Shown piece after piece: positions 42,026 to 54,000 of a stretch of 64,000 nt of DNA. The stretch is from assembly GCA_945859605.1 (NCBI GenBank), contig OX243817.1, positions 32,376,924-32,440,923 of the forward strand. The letters run 5' to 3'. Each line of letters starts with the position of its first letter. Position 1 is the first letter of the stretch. Made by a program: the position numbers and the translations under genes. Under the pieces are notes generated by a model. The model was not told the DNA's origin, searched no databases, and saw only the letters and a program-made list of their open reading frames with translations. Source of the DNA: Lumbricus rubellus. Its lineage: Eukaryota > Annelida > Clitellata > Crassiclitellata > Lumbricidae.

Positions 42026-43298
42026 AAATATGCGTAAATATAACTACCAAGTAAGCACTCTCAATTAACGAAGTAGGTTTACTTAACAATCACTTTATTT
42101 GAAATAAGAATTAACATATAACTCTTATCCGTTAATTCAGTTAAGCAATTTACAAAGAAGGTAGACGATGGTCTAACTCGCTAACTCGCTTAAAGTAAAA
42201 TTTTCTGTTTAACGAAACTTGGAATATGAAACTTTGAACATGAGATAATATTATTATTCAATGGCGGTTTTTCCCCCATTTAGCCTACCCTTTTTAATTA
42301 ATTTACTCTAGTGCACGTACCTCCTATCGGGTCAGGCCTTGGCGAAGAACATGGGCATGCTCCTCCAATACATTAAAATGAAAAATCCACGCAATCGATT
42401 AACTCCATTATTTCCGATAGAAAGACCCGTGAAAGATCGCAATCTTCTTTAATTCCTGATTTAATTTAGCTTCCGGTATACTCCGAGTATATCCACAGGT
42501 TTCCTCGCGATAACGGAATGCACCGAACAACCAAATGCCGTATAAAACTCTTCCTCAGAGATCAAGTAATCAAAACCGAATACATCCACCAATTCAATAG
42601 CAAAAATACTCCTTTTCGATATTTATCCGTCTTATCTTCTTATACTCTGTAATCGCCGATGTCTTATTAATTTATTTCACCAATCCAAATCGGATTTCAG
42701 CCTAAAATCTCATAATTTAGACTCTCATCACCGGAGCTCTTCTCTACACGACCGACTCGTTCGGCGACCAATTCAAAACTGACTAGAAGACGGCAATTTG
42801 CCACGTGGGACGCCGAACTCCCGCTAAATTTAGTTTCGGACAAAGAACAATGACACGTAGATAGGATTTCGTATGTCTGGTTTTAATTACACGGCCACGT
42901 TAAAGTATATTGGGGTTTTTCCAGCTTAGCGTTGCAGCATAGGGCGGAATAGCATGGAGCCTCGCTCTGGCGAACACGTCACGTGCCCATGTTATAGGTA
43001 TACGAATTTTAACGTGAAGCCTCTTTCTGGTATAATCAGGCGCGGGGAAATTCAAGGTTACGTGAACTTGTTGATCTCTGTCAACAAGTCCTACGCGTGC
43101 ATGCGTCTATTTGTCAGGCTGCGTATCGTTGCGTATTATTAGATATTGCTGCGTGCAATTAATCAATGGGTCTTTCGGTGCGTTTCACAGCAAAAACTAT
43201 ATTATCGATATTAATGCTGTAGGCTTTTCCACGTGTATAATAATTATTAAAATCGCCATTAATTCAGAAATAAACCTTAAAAAGTGACATTCGTCACA
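41405..43298 (-). mobile_element. Second solo LTR (1.9 kb) with an internal ORF
   Basis: The plus strand runs TGTAGCGACCC to ATTCGTCACA with flanks ATAT on both sides (41401-41404 and 43299-43302). The flanks are AT-rich, so the duplication is weaker evidence than elsewhere. No pol sequence is present. Size, terminal bases and the internal ORF resemble the 35776-38112 unit, but the sequences are not close copies. Confidence 0.6.
42026..43298 (-). other. Promoter-side part of the second solo LTR
   Basis: 1.27 kb upstream of the LTR frame, with no coding sequence recognised. Confidence 0.4.
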
Positions 43299-43302
43299 AT
43301 AT

Positions 43303-44183
43303 TTCTATGTTTTTAACTGTGCTTTTAGGCCTTAATTGTGACAATAACCATAACCATAAATTTTATTTATATATTTTTAAACGCACTCTTAAATAGGTTT
43401 AGGCCTATAGGATGAAACAAACCCAAGTAACGCCATTTGACTTTGTATGTAGGCCTAAATGATTGCTGTAAATATTATAGGCATGCCCACGTGTTTATAC
43501 ATGTAAGTGCATGAGTCTCTGTGTCCTTTGTAACTTGTAGCCTAAAGTTATATGGCGCCTGCGTATTAACAAAGCCTTGATCCGCCACCAAATGACTAAC
43601 AACGGAGACACAATTAATCAGCCTGTAGCCTATATAGGGCCAGTGTAGACTATACATTATAATATGACCTAAGCCTACATAATCACTAGGCTTAGATCTA
43701 CCTCGGTCAATTCCAGTGAATTCAACGTGCATGATGAACAACCAAATGGATAAAAACGAAGTTTGTGATGTCAGAGTAACGTTATTCCAAAAGACGATAG
43801 GCCTACTATGAATGAAACTTGTGAAAATTCTGAAATAATAGGCCTATATATGAACTGTAGGTCTAGAGAGGCTTGGCTTCGATGTTGGCACTCTGCCACA
43901 AGGGCACGTGTCTACACAAACAATTGTGCAATAGTAGGCCTGATGTTTATCAATAGGCTACTAATGTAGGCAAATCATGCCGCCAATGCATCAACGTACA
44001 TTACTAAGCTTAGGCCTACCCATACTTTTTTAATTTCTATGTGTTTTTATTTAAATTTGCTCAGAGGGCCTAAAGGTGGTTTAGGGCCAGTGGCTGCTCT
44101 GCCCAGGAGCCCGAAGTTTCTCTCGAAGGGCTTGGGTCTTCAGTCGAAACTTCTAATGCGATTTTTCATGCGCCGTCCAATTA
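43303..44183. other. Intergenic spacer rich in TAGGCCTA-type palindromes
   Basis: Many variants of TAGGCCTA occur here (near 43400, 43450, 43800, 43840, 43940 and 44010). No gene or element ends recognised. Confidence 0.45.
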
Positions 44184-44187
44184 GTCC

Positions 44188-44867
44188 TGTAAGTTTCTGC
44201 TTCCACGATCCACCAGTGAGGGAGTGTATTGTGGGAAAAGTACACTGGTACGCGGGCGGTTATTTTGAAAGAGAGCGGACATTGAAGTGTTCGCCGGTGT
44301 CGTGCCAGGATGCCGCGCGAGTGGTTCGGGGGACATTATGTTGACGGCTTCCGGTCTGGAAGCACCCGCCGATAGGGGTCGGGCTGGGCTCGCACGCTCT
44401 CTGCTTTCGTCCTGTTCGTTATAGGCTGACCCGAGGCCTGTCTCACCGTGCGTTACTGTTCCCTCTTCCGTCTCACGGCCGTAATCATTACCGTTACCAT
44501 ACGAAGGGTCATAACTGTACATTGTGTCATGGGAGGGACTTAAGTTGTTTGTTGCCATTTTTGGCTTGAACTTCACCACAACAGATGTCAACAAACACGC
44601 AACTTATCCCCGTCACTCGCGACGTACAGATATTATCAAAGACAAACAATAACCACTCGGAACAGCCTTAATTCTAAAAACAATTCGCCATGTGACTAAA
44701 AATGTCAGCCTAAACTCGAACCGGAAACGAAAAGAAAGTACTGAATATAATCGTGCGTTCTACGTATCGGTCGCTACGCGAATCCGTACGTCCCCGCTAA
44801 CTTTCAGCGCTTAGTTACCCGCGTGCTGGGTCGCTAAGTAAGACAGCTCGAAGGCCGGGTCTTTACA
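44188..44867 (-). repeat. 3' LTR of the deleted gypsy element
   Basis: Same length as the 5' copy with one visible difference. The same ATG frame is present, which is why near-identical 137-150 codon frames appear at both places. Confidence 0.93.
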
Positions 44868-45282
44868 CTCTCCCCCACCTACTCAAGTGGTGAAACCACG
44901 GGAAGACCCAAACGGTAACTGGACCATTCAACCAACGGTCTACCCCTTCTACAAATTTCCATACCTCGGACATATGTCAAAACAAAAAGCCCGGCAAATG
45001 AAATTTGGACTGCAGGGTCGCCTACTGTCAATACATATGCGCCCAAAATCATTACTGCTTGCATCAACCGTTCCAACAGCACACCAAAACCAAACAGAAC
45101 ACGAAGCGGTATAATCATCCTTAGCCAGTAACATGCTTAACTAGTACACGACCCGAAGTCGTCCGGTTCCTCTGCGAATGGCTCTTAATCAACTATTTCG
45201 GTTCGGACAACACCAACACTTAACTAGGTGTTCAACCTCACCAACACGTTTTCACAACGGTGAATAACTGTCAGGGCGGGGT
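44868..45282 (-). other. 3' untranslated part of the deleted gypsy element
   Basis: 415 bp between the frame's stop and the 3' LTR, ending in the polypurine tract. No gene. Confidence 0.6.
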
Positions 45283-47814
45283 TTACAACCGAAACCGAAC
45301 AGGTAAAACATGGGGACGGGTCGGTCTGGGGGTAGAGTTCAGTTCCTCGTCTTGGACAAGTTCGTTTAGTCCCAAGGGCTCATCTCGGTCCGTAACATCG
45401 TTCGATATCGGCCTATCCCAGTCTTTCGGACAGTCTCCTCCGAAGTTCTTCAGCTTGTCCACGTAGACCAACTTCGGTTGCGCACGGACCGACTTCTGTA
45501 TTCGGTAGAGTACAGGCCCGACGCGGTCCATAACTTTGTACGGTCTTTCGTAGAACTTGGCCCACTTGGTCTTGATACCAGTGTGTCGACGAGGACAGTA
45601 GTACCATACCCACTGGCCGGGTTCGAATGCGGCGGGTCGCACTCGAAGGTTGTATCGGGCAGTCCGATGCTGCGCGATCTGCTGAAAGTGAGTTCGCACC
45701 AACCGATAGGTGTCCTGCATCCGCTGCAGTCGTTGATCCACAAACTCGTCCACTGTCTGGTCGCAAAGTTCGATCGCCGAGCCATCGCTGAGGACTATAT
45801 CGATGGGCGCAATAACTTCTCGTCCCATGAACAACAGGTTCGGGCTGAATCCCGTACTCGAATGTTTGGTGGCACGATACGCAGCCATCACTCCAGGTAA
45901 GAGGTGCGATTCGCAGAACGGGCCTTGGTCGGACAGGATTCGACGCGGACAACCGCGGCGTGGAAAGAACTGGTCGCAAAGTACTTTCGCGACGGTCCCA
46001 GCCTTTTGGTTTCGGATAGAGAACTCCTCCGTCCAACGGGAGAAAGGGCGTTTCTCGCGACGATATCTCGAACGTTCAGTACAGCGGAGAAGTTCGCGTG
46101 GTACGTCGTCTTTCTTCAGGGCGTCCGCAACCGAGTCGTCCGTGGAAATTGCCTGGCGATCGTCCAGCACAATCGCTTTCGGCCGGTCTTCAGTCGCTGG
46201 TAGAACGTCGTCAGACACGTTCGACCGTGGGGAAGACAGCCGGATGTCTGGGCCACCGGACGCGTCGACGTCTGTGGTTCGATCAGGTCGCAACGTACTG
46301 GTTACTAGAACGTCAGATTCTAGCACTTGCGATTGTACAGCCCAGAGTCGAGGATCAGTTTTCATGTTGGGAAGGACAGCGAGGGCTTCCACGTTCATTT
46401 CGCTCCTAGGAGGCACCTGGACATTTCTTGCCAACGCGATTCTCCTACAGCGCGTGGTTCCTGCTACACGATACAGTGGGTGATCACGTCCCTGCAGTTG
46501 AATTGAGCGTCCACGGAAATTCCAACTAGCGTTTTGTTGTTCCAGCCAACTGAGTCCCAAAATCATTTCATTCAGCTGTTCGGTGACTAGGCAAGGAATC
46601 TGGAAGATCTGTCCTGAGATTTCGCCTTGCACCGTGATCTCACCTAGAACTCGAATGGATGTGCCGTTAGCCGCTTTCAGGACCTGGCGTGATTCTCGCA
46701 TGTCTTGCAGGCGTACTGCTGAAGCTGGAATTAACGACATCTCGCTCCCTGTGTCAACCAGAGCTAGGATCTGTCGTCCATTTATTCGAAGTTGCAAGTA
46801 CGCGTTGGTACTTCCTTGAATGTAATGTGCGTTGGCTATCCTTTCTACTTCTTCTTGGCCTTGCTCGCGTGTCATTGCTTGTGGACAGTCCCTCCGGAAG
46901 TGTCCTGGCTGAAGGCAGAGAAAGCACCGCCCATCACCTCGTCGATTCCTCCGATCGTGGGTCGCTACATTATTTCTTGCCCCTCTCTCCGATCTCTGTC
47001 GATTTTCCATCGGCATGTCTCTTGGCTCTTCGCAATGTCTTTCTGTCCCATTGGAAGCTTGCCACGTCGGTGTCTTCCACCACTGCTCCATCTGCAGCTG
47101 CCGCTGTTCCATGTTGGCCATTTGTTCCGACAGTCTACGAAGTATTTCGTCGCTAGATCTGTCGTCTGTTTCGATCGCGTTGACTCGTCTCGATCTCTGC
47201 TCATGATCACCAGTCCTACGCCGAGTAGATTTATTAGCTTCGAGTCTGATAGCATATCGGCACGCTAGCTCAAGGCTAGTTGGTTCCCTGTCTCGCACAC
47301 GCAGAGCCAACTCGGAGTCATCTATCGCGTCAATGAAAGCATCAATGGCTACCATCTCACTCATTTTAGTAGATGGGCCGGCATAGGCCAACACCATTAG
47401 TCGCCGTATGTCTTGCGCTAATTCTTGCAATGTTTCTCCTTCTCTCTGTATTCGCGTACGAAGCTGAGTACGATATAATGTCGTTTGATCAGAACATCCA
47501 TATCTACTCCTAAGTCGTGCTACAAGGTCGCTCGACGATGACAGACCGGAAGCGTTGAATTCCCATAACAGATGCGCTGCGGTTCCTACCATGGCACACA
47601 TCAATTGGTTCAACTTCTCGCTTTCGTCCCATTCGTTGTGTCTTGAGCAGATCTCAAATTTGACGAGAAACGCTTCCAGGGGCGTTTGACCGTCAAATTT
47701 CTCCAGTTTCAGCCACTGCTTGTGTCTGTTTCCACCTGAGTTCGTTCTCGTTTCATCCGTCTTACATGATTTTTCCTCGATGGTCGGCTTATGTCTCGAC
47801 CCATCGGGCTCAAC
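45283..47814 (-). pseudogene. Gag-protease-partial integrase frame of the deleted element
   Basis: From VEPDGSRHK after the TAA, this reads gag (KLEKFDGQTPLEAFLVKFEI, then HLLWEFNASG), the zinc knuckle CFLCLQPGHFRRDC near 46905, and protease ALVDTGSEMSLIP near 46735. It then jumps to integrase pieces (FSRWTEEFSIRNQKAG near 46020 and ILSDQGPF near 45920) and the integrase C-terminal region (FEPGQWVWYYCPRRHTGIK). Reverse transcriptase, RNase H and the segment holding the last catalytic glutamate of integrase are absent. The deletions keep frame, so a fused protein remains possible. Confidence 0.85.
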
Positions 47815-48366
47815 TTAAATCATCGAATGCGGTTCTAACTGGCTGTACTCAACAGGACGACTTCGCGTTTGTCCAACTTCCACCCGCGGCCCAGGACTAT
47901 TGCTTGCAGCTTTTCCATTTTTCACACAAATCTCGCTTAGATGCCTACACAGCTCTTGTAGTGGTGCTAAAATTTCTTGCAATTGTCCAGTCTCGGTCGT
48001 CGTCATGTTTTTCTTTGCTCGTGAAGAATTAATGGCAGTTCCCTCATTAACTCCTTCCACTCCCGTAGCGTACTCTTGTTGATATGTCCTCCCTTTCTTC
48101 TCTTCGCTGTCTCCCACTTTCCTTTCGTCTTTCCACTGCTCTGGATTTTCAGTATCACTTCGTTGATACCTACTTTCTTCATTTGCCTCTTCATCAGCTT
48201 CTAAGAAGGATCCCAAGCGTCTTCTTTCTCGTTGCTGATACATACTCTCTTCACTGGTCTTGTTATCGTTTCTCAAAGAGTAAGCCAACCCCACTTCTGG
48301 TACCACTTTGTAAGTTTCTGCTTCCACGATCCACCAGTGAGGGAGTGTATTGTGGGAAAAGTACAC
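47815..48366 (-). CDS. Gag leader segment ended by an in-frame TAA
   Basis: Open frame from inside the 5' LTR through the primer-binding site (YKVVPEVGLAYSL) to TAA at 47815. It encodes a charged, coiled-coil-like segment (ILAPLQELCRHLSEIC). It has the same reading frame as the gag-pol frame at 45283-47814, so a single TAA separates the two. It could be a loss-of-function mutation or, less likely, a read-through site. Confidence 0.6.
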   Translation of the reverse strand: MYFSHNTLPHWWIVEAETYKVVPEVGLAYSLRNDNKTSEESMYQQRERRRLGSFLEADEEANEESRYQRSDTENPEQWKDERKVGDSEEKKGRTYQQEYATGVEGVNEGTAINSSRAKKNMTTTETGQLQEILAPLQELCRHLSEICVKNGKAASNSPGPRVEVGQTRSRPVEYSQLEPHSMI

Positions 48367-48988
48367 TGGTACGCGGGCGGTTATTTTGAAAGAGAGCGGA
48401 CATTGAAGTGTTCGCCGGTGTCGTGCCAGGATGCCGCGCGAGTGGTTCGGGGGACATTATGTTGGCGGCTTCCGGTCTGGAAGCACCCGCCGATAGGGGT
48501 CGGGCTGGGCTCGCACGCTCTCTGCTTTCGTCCTGTTCGTTATAGGCTGACCCGAGGCCTGTCTCACCGTGCGTTACTGTTCCCTCTTCCGTCTCACGGC
48601 CGTAATCATTACCGTTACCATACGAAGGGTCATAACTGTACATTGTGTCATGGGAGGGACTTAAGTTGTTTGTTGCCATTTTTGGCTTGAACTTCACCAC
48701 AACAGATGTCAACAAACACGCAACTTATCCCCGTCACTCGCGACGTACAGATATTATCAAAGACAAACAATAACCACTCGGAACAGCCTTAATTCTAAAA
48801 ACAATTCGCCATGTGACTAAAAATGTCAGCCTAAACTCGAACCGGAAACGAAAAGAAAGTACTGAATATAATCGTGCGTTCTACGTATCGGTCGCTACGC
48901 GAATCCGTACGTCCCCGCTAACTTTCAGCGCTTAGTTACCCGCGTGCTGGGTCGCTAAGTAAGACAGCTCGAAGGCCGGGTCTTTACA
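48309..48988 (-). repeat. 5' LTR of the deleted gypsy element
   Basis: 680 bp. On the minus strand it starts TGTAAAGACCCGG and ends GAAACTTACA. It contains an ATG frame from 48679 (MATNNLSPSHDT) that is open to the LTR end and for 15 codons beyond it. Confidence 0.93.
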
Positions 48989-48992
48989 GTCC

Positions 48993-49406
48993 CACAGCAC
49001 AGCACAGCACTACGAAATGCAATACCATAAGAATATGATTTTGAACTCTGCAACGGAATCTCTTCGGCCGTTCCAAAGAAAGACCAAGGTATCAGTTGGC
49101 CGCGGACCATTCTTGCGTCGTGTCGTAGACTCGTAGTGGGAGGTGTTCATGGGGCAATCGACTCTTCTATCTTCAGCTACCAAATAAGATGTCGAGGGTC
49201 AGGATCTCCCCAATCTTCTTCACGCGCTCCCACATGGGTTAGAACCGTTCGCCGTGTTAGAAACGAAGCGAATCTGAATTAGGCCTTTTAATGCCATAAG
49301 GAACAAGTAAGTTTCACAGATCAACAATAATTTTATTCTTGACGTCCTCGAAGTGCAAAATCAAACGAACGTTCTAAACCTATAGCGTAATGGGCCTATG
49401 GCTCGG
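48993..49406. other. Intergenic spacer
   Basis: Starts with a short CACAGCACAGCACAGCA run. Nothing else recognised before the foldback element. Confidence 0.4.
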
Positions 49407-50031
49407 CATGCAGTCAGTGGCGTACAGTGGCGTAACAACTGAGCCGGGGCTGGGCCCGTGGACATTCTCAGCTTGGGGGCCCCTATTAATTAACGGGACT
49501 AAACAGTGAAAACAATTAGATGGCCATTTTAAAAACAAGAGCGCCTATTATATCTGAAGCAAATTTGGTAGCGCAATAGTGTAGGCCTACTAGTGAGTTT
49601 TCGTAAAGTTTAGCTTTATGAATGTCAGTATTAAACGCTTCAATAGGCTAATCCATGCACACTGCACAGGCACATAAATGGTTCAATGTAAAACAAGGAA
49701 ACGGTTCCGCGACAACTGGTCTACTGAAAACACGTCTAAAGGCAATTAACAGTCTACAGACAACTCGTATTGATGAATTAGAAACTGGATTTACGTAAAA
49801 AACGTTAAATGGTTTTCTAGCTTAAATGGAAGCTGTATTGATAATTTTCATTCATGTATTTCAACATGCATCCAGCTTCTTTGTCAGATCTAAAAATACC
49901 TCATAAGTTCTTACAGCTTCTATTTCTCGTTCATTATTTTCATCAATCCAACTTCGATTTCAGATATATAGGCTAAATACCTTCATCCAGCTTCCATTTC
50001 TTAAGCTTTTTTTCGCCAAATCGGGGGCCCG

Positions 50032-50109
50032 TGGATTTTGTCCACCTTCGTTACATGGTGGCGTTACACTGGCGTAACAACCATGTAACGAAGGTGGACA
50101 AAATCCACG
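50032..50109. repeat. Central palindrome of the foldback element
   Basis: GTGGATTTTGTCCACCTTCG at the left and CGAAGGTGGACAAAATCCAC at the right belong to 27-bp arms around a 24-bp loop. The loop contains GTTACACTGGCGTAACAAC, which resembles two element termini facing each other. Confidence 0.8.
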
Positions 50110-51049
50110 TGTGTGACCACGTGTGTGTCTATCTGTCTGTCTCCCTCCATCAACTCGTTTTTTAAGATGCACATTCCAAGTGCCGATATTCCTGCAGCTG
50201 CTGCAGCTATAGCGGAGAAGGCAGAGGAAGAAGTCGATGTTAGTCCAATTTGTTCTGAAGTGCCGACAACTTCCAAGGAGAAAAAGAACATTACTATAAT
50301 AGGCCTATATAGGTGAGGAAAGTGACATTGGTCTAACTGGTCTACAGACAGCTGGTCCAGCGCTTGAGAAATGGAAGCTGGGTGAAAGTTTTTTAAAGAT
50401 GAAATGGAGGCTGGATTTATGAAAATAAATAACACGTTAGAAATATAAGCTGGATGAAGGTACAAATTTTAGATCTAAAATAGAAGCTGGATTGGCGAAA
50501 AAACGCTTAAGAAATGGAAGCTGGATGAAGGTATTTAGCCTACATATCTGAAATCGAAGTTGGATTGATGAAAATAATGAACGAGAAATAGAAGCTGTAA
50601 GAACTTATGAGGTATTTTTAGATCTGACAAAGAAGCTGGATGCATGTTGAAATACATGAATGAAAATTATCAATACAGCTTCCATTTAAGCTAGAAAACC
50701 ATTTAAGGTTTTTTTCGTAAATCCAGTTTCTAATTCATCAATACGAGTTGTCTGTAGACTGTTGATTGCCTTTATACGTGTTTTCTGTAGACCAGTTGTC
50801 GTGGAACCGTTTCCTTGTTTTACATTGAACCATTTATGTGCCTGTGCATGGATTAGCCTATTGAAGCGTTTAATACTGACATTCATAGGCCTAAAGCTAA
50901 ACTTTACGAAAACTCACTAGTAGGCCTAGGCCTACACTATTGCGCTACCAAATTTGCTTCAGATATAATAGGCACTCTTGTTTTTAAAATGGCCATCTAA
51001 TTGTTTTCACTGTTTAGTCCCGTTAATTAATAGGGGCCCCCAAGCTGAG

Positions 51050-54000
51050 ATGGGAGCGGCGCCTTGGCGTGTTAACTCCGGCCAGTCACGACAGTTCTAT
51101 TTAATCGTCGTTTTCTGCGGTTTTGTTTCTTTATTCTAACTAACAGTTAGTTTAGTAGTTGTAGTTCTGACTTGGGAGTCTGCGTTGACTTCTTTTTTGG
51201 TCTACTATTGGATATTCTGGATTATTTCCGAATGTTTAGGCGTTCGGTTGTGTTATAATTATGCGCCTAGGATGGCGTCCATGTTGATGTTCGTTCTGTG
51301 TACACATGTGTACACTCGTGCGTCGTCGATCTAATTCGGCAATACAACGTCAACGTTGGCTTAATAGCTGTTTGTTTACGAACTCAGGAGCTCACATCGC
51401 TCCGAGTTAATTCACTCTGCATGTATAGGCTACTTCTCGGACTATGTTTGTTGCGTTCTGTTGCGTGCTTTTGTGACATGCCTACGACTGGAGTGAACGT
51501 GCTTGTTTACACTGCCGAGGAAATTCGGTCTTTCAACACGTCGCTATCGCCACCTCCTCGATCAGTTCGAAAGACTTTGTTCCGATTGAGGATATGGCGC
51601 CCTGCTCATCTCAGATCCTCGCCGTCTCTTCATTCAACTCCTCCTCTTCAACTACCGGCTTCATCTTCTTCGGCCATTCGTCTTGCCACTCTCAACGTCC
51701 GTTCGTTGAGGTACAAGTACGTACAGGTCGCCGATCTCATCACAGCCAATGACTTGGACGTCTTGGTTGTTACCGAATCGTGGCACACTTCCTCCACTGA
51801 CGTCGCCGTTCGCCGTGCTGCTCCTCCTGGCTTCCTGTCCCTCGATCGTCCGAGGGTTGACGACTCGAGTACGGCCACGCAATGGGGTGGACTGATCGTC
51901 TACCACCGTGATCAACTGAGGGCAAAGAGGGTGGAACTGGACTGGACTCCGACGACCTTCGAGGTTCTCGTGGTCTCATTATCATCTAAGCGCGGTCCAA
52001 CCACGCTCCTGGCCATCTACCGTCCTGGATCATCTTCTCCTTCTTCAACGTTCTTCAATGAGTTTTCGGTTTTGCTGGAACAATTCGCTCTGCACAACAC
52101 GCAACTCGTCGTCACTGGTGACTTAAACCTACACTTGGAGGATCCATCGCTATCTGAATCGGTGAATTTTGCTGCTGTCTTGGACCAATTCGGCCTCGTG
52201 CAGCATGTTACGGAGCCCACCCACCGCCTGGGTGGATGGCTCGACGTCATCGTTACCAGGGATGATTGCCGGGTTCCTGACGTGACCGTCTTCCCTCCTA
52301 CTCTCTCCGATCACGGTCTCGTCGTTGCTTCAATTCCGTTCATCTACGAACCACTTCTTCTCGCTGCTCGACAATTCCGCCACTGGAAAAGTCTCGACCG
52401 CTCGGCGTTTCGTTCAGCACTCCAGGCTCATCCACTCTTCGCGGATCTTGAATCGACTTCTCTACTTTCTACATCCGAACTGTTCAGTTCCTACGAGACT
52501 GCAATGTCCGATCTCATCGACTCCTTTCTTCCTCTACGAACTGTACGGGCACGCCACTGTCCGTCAGCTCCATGGTTCAACTCCGAATGTCGACAGCTTC
52601 GGCGTCAGGCGCGGCGCTTGGAGAGGGTCTTCAGAAGAACACGATCGCCGGCTGACCAAGCTTCATGGGTCCACTTCGTACGGAGGATGCATTCCTCCTA
52701 CCGCGAAAGAGAGCGTGTCTACTGGGAAGACATCATCGCTCGCCAGTCAAAGGATCCGAAAAAACTCTGGACTACTTTTGATGGCCTCCTTGGCCGCCAA
52801 AAAGCCAGTCGAAAGTCCGAGTCACCATCGCTGTTCACTGCAGATGCATTCCTTGAACGATTCTCGGAAAAGATCGCATCAGTTCGGAATGCTACTGCCG
52901 ATTCCTCTCCACCTGCGTTCTCTACAACGGACTGCCGGCTTCCGGTTCTACACGAAATATCAAGTGTTGAGCTACGATGCTTAATTCTTGCCTCAGCTCC
53001 AAAGACGTGTGAGCTAGATCCTGCACCTACATTTCTTGTGCAGGAACTTATTGACGACTTACTGCCTTTCCTCACGATCCTATGCAACCGATCTATCAGT
53101 GAAACATGTTTACCAGCTTCACAGAAACGATCGATTATTCTGCCTGTTCTTAAGCGTGATGGTTTAGATGTGAATGATCCAGCTAACTATCGTCCGATTG
53201 CAAATGTAACTTTTCTCTCTAAACTTCTAGAGCGCATTGTTGCTAATCAGTTGATTGCATATTTAGATGTTAATGAGCTGATCCCTTCGCAGCAGTCGGG
53301 CTTCCGGAGGTACCACTCCACAGAGACCCTTCTGCTCAGGCTGCTTTCTGACCTGTACTCTGCTATGGACCACGGTCAGGTTACACTCTTGGCTCTCTTC
53401 GATGTTTCTTCTGCATTCGATTCTGTGGACCACTCCATCCTCTTACAGCGTCTTTCTACATCTTTTGGGCTAGTTGGCCAGCCTCTAGAATGGCTGCGTT
53501 CCTTCTTATCCGACCGTTCAAACTGTGTGGTTATTGGTTCCTCTAGGTCCCTCTGGGTTCCTGCTCCCCTTGGTGTACCTCAGGGCTCCGTACTTGGCCC
53601 TCTGTTATATCTTCTCTACACGGCTGATCTCTGTCCTCTACTTGAGTCCCAGGGGCTCCTTCACCAAATCTTTGCTGATGACACTCAAGCTTACATACAT
53701 TCTAGCCCATTTGACTCTGTTAACACTGTGCGCCTGATGTGCCTGACTGTTGACGTCCTTTCCTCTTGGATGGCGTCAAACCGGCTTCTCTTAAATCCCA
53801 GTAAAACGCAATTCATTTGGCTGGGCGGCCGTCGGCAACTTGAGAATATTGACCTGCCTCTGCTAGCTCAACTGTTTCCGGATGTTACTTTCTCTTCCAC
53901 GGTCCGTGACCTGGGTGTCACCCTTGACTGTGAACTCAGTCTCACCCAGCATGTTAATCTTGTCGCTAGAAGCTGTTATTATCAGCTTCGTCAACTTCGA

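Larger units (their letters stand above)
44188..48988 (-). mobile_element. Internally deleted gypsy-type LTR retrotransposon
   Basis: Two 680-bp LTRs (44188-44867 and 48309-48988) differ, as far as I can read, at one base (44344 A, 48465 G). Flanks share GTCC (44184-44187 and 48989-48992). On the minus strand a primer site follows the 5' LTR (TGGTACCAGAAGTGGGG at 48305-48289) and a polypurine tract (AGGTGGGGGAGAG) precedes the 3' LTR. The interior keeps gag, a zinc knuckle, protease and parts of integrase, but reverse transcriptase and RNase H are missing. The copy is young but not autonomous. Confidence 0.92.

Noticed and set aside
45413..47268. Several 100-230 codon frames on both strands around 45.4-47.3 kb
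   Set aside because: They overlap the gag-protease-integrase frame and lack recognisable domains; GC-rich codons give open shadows.
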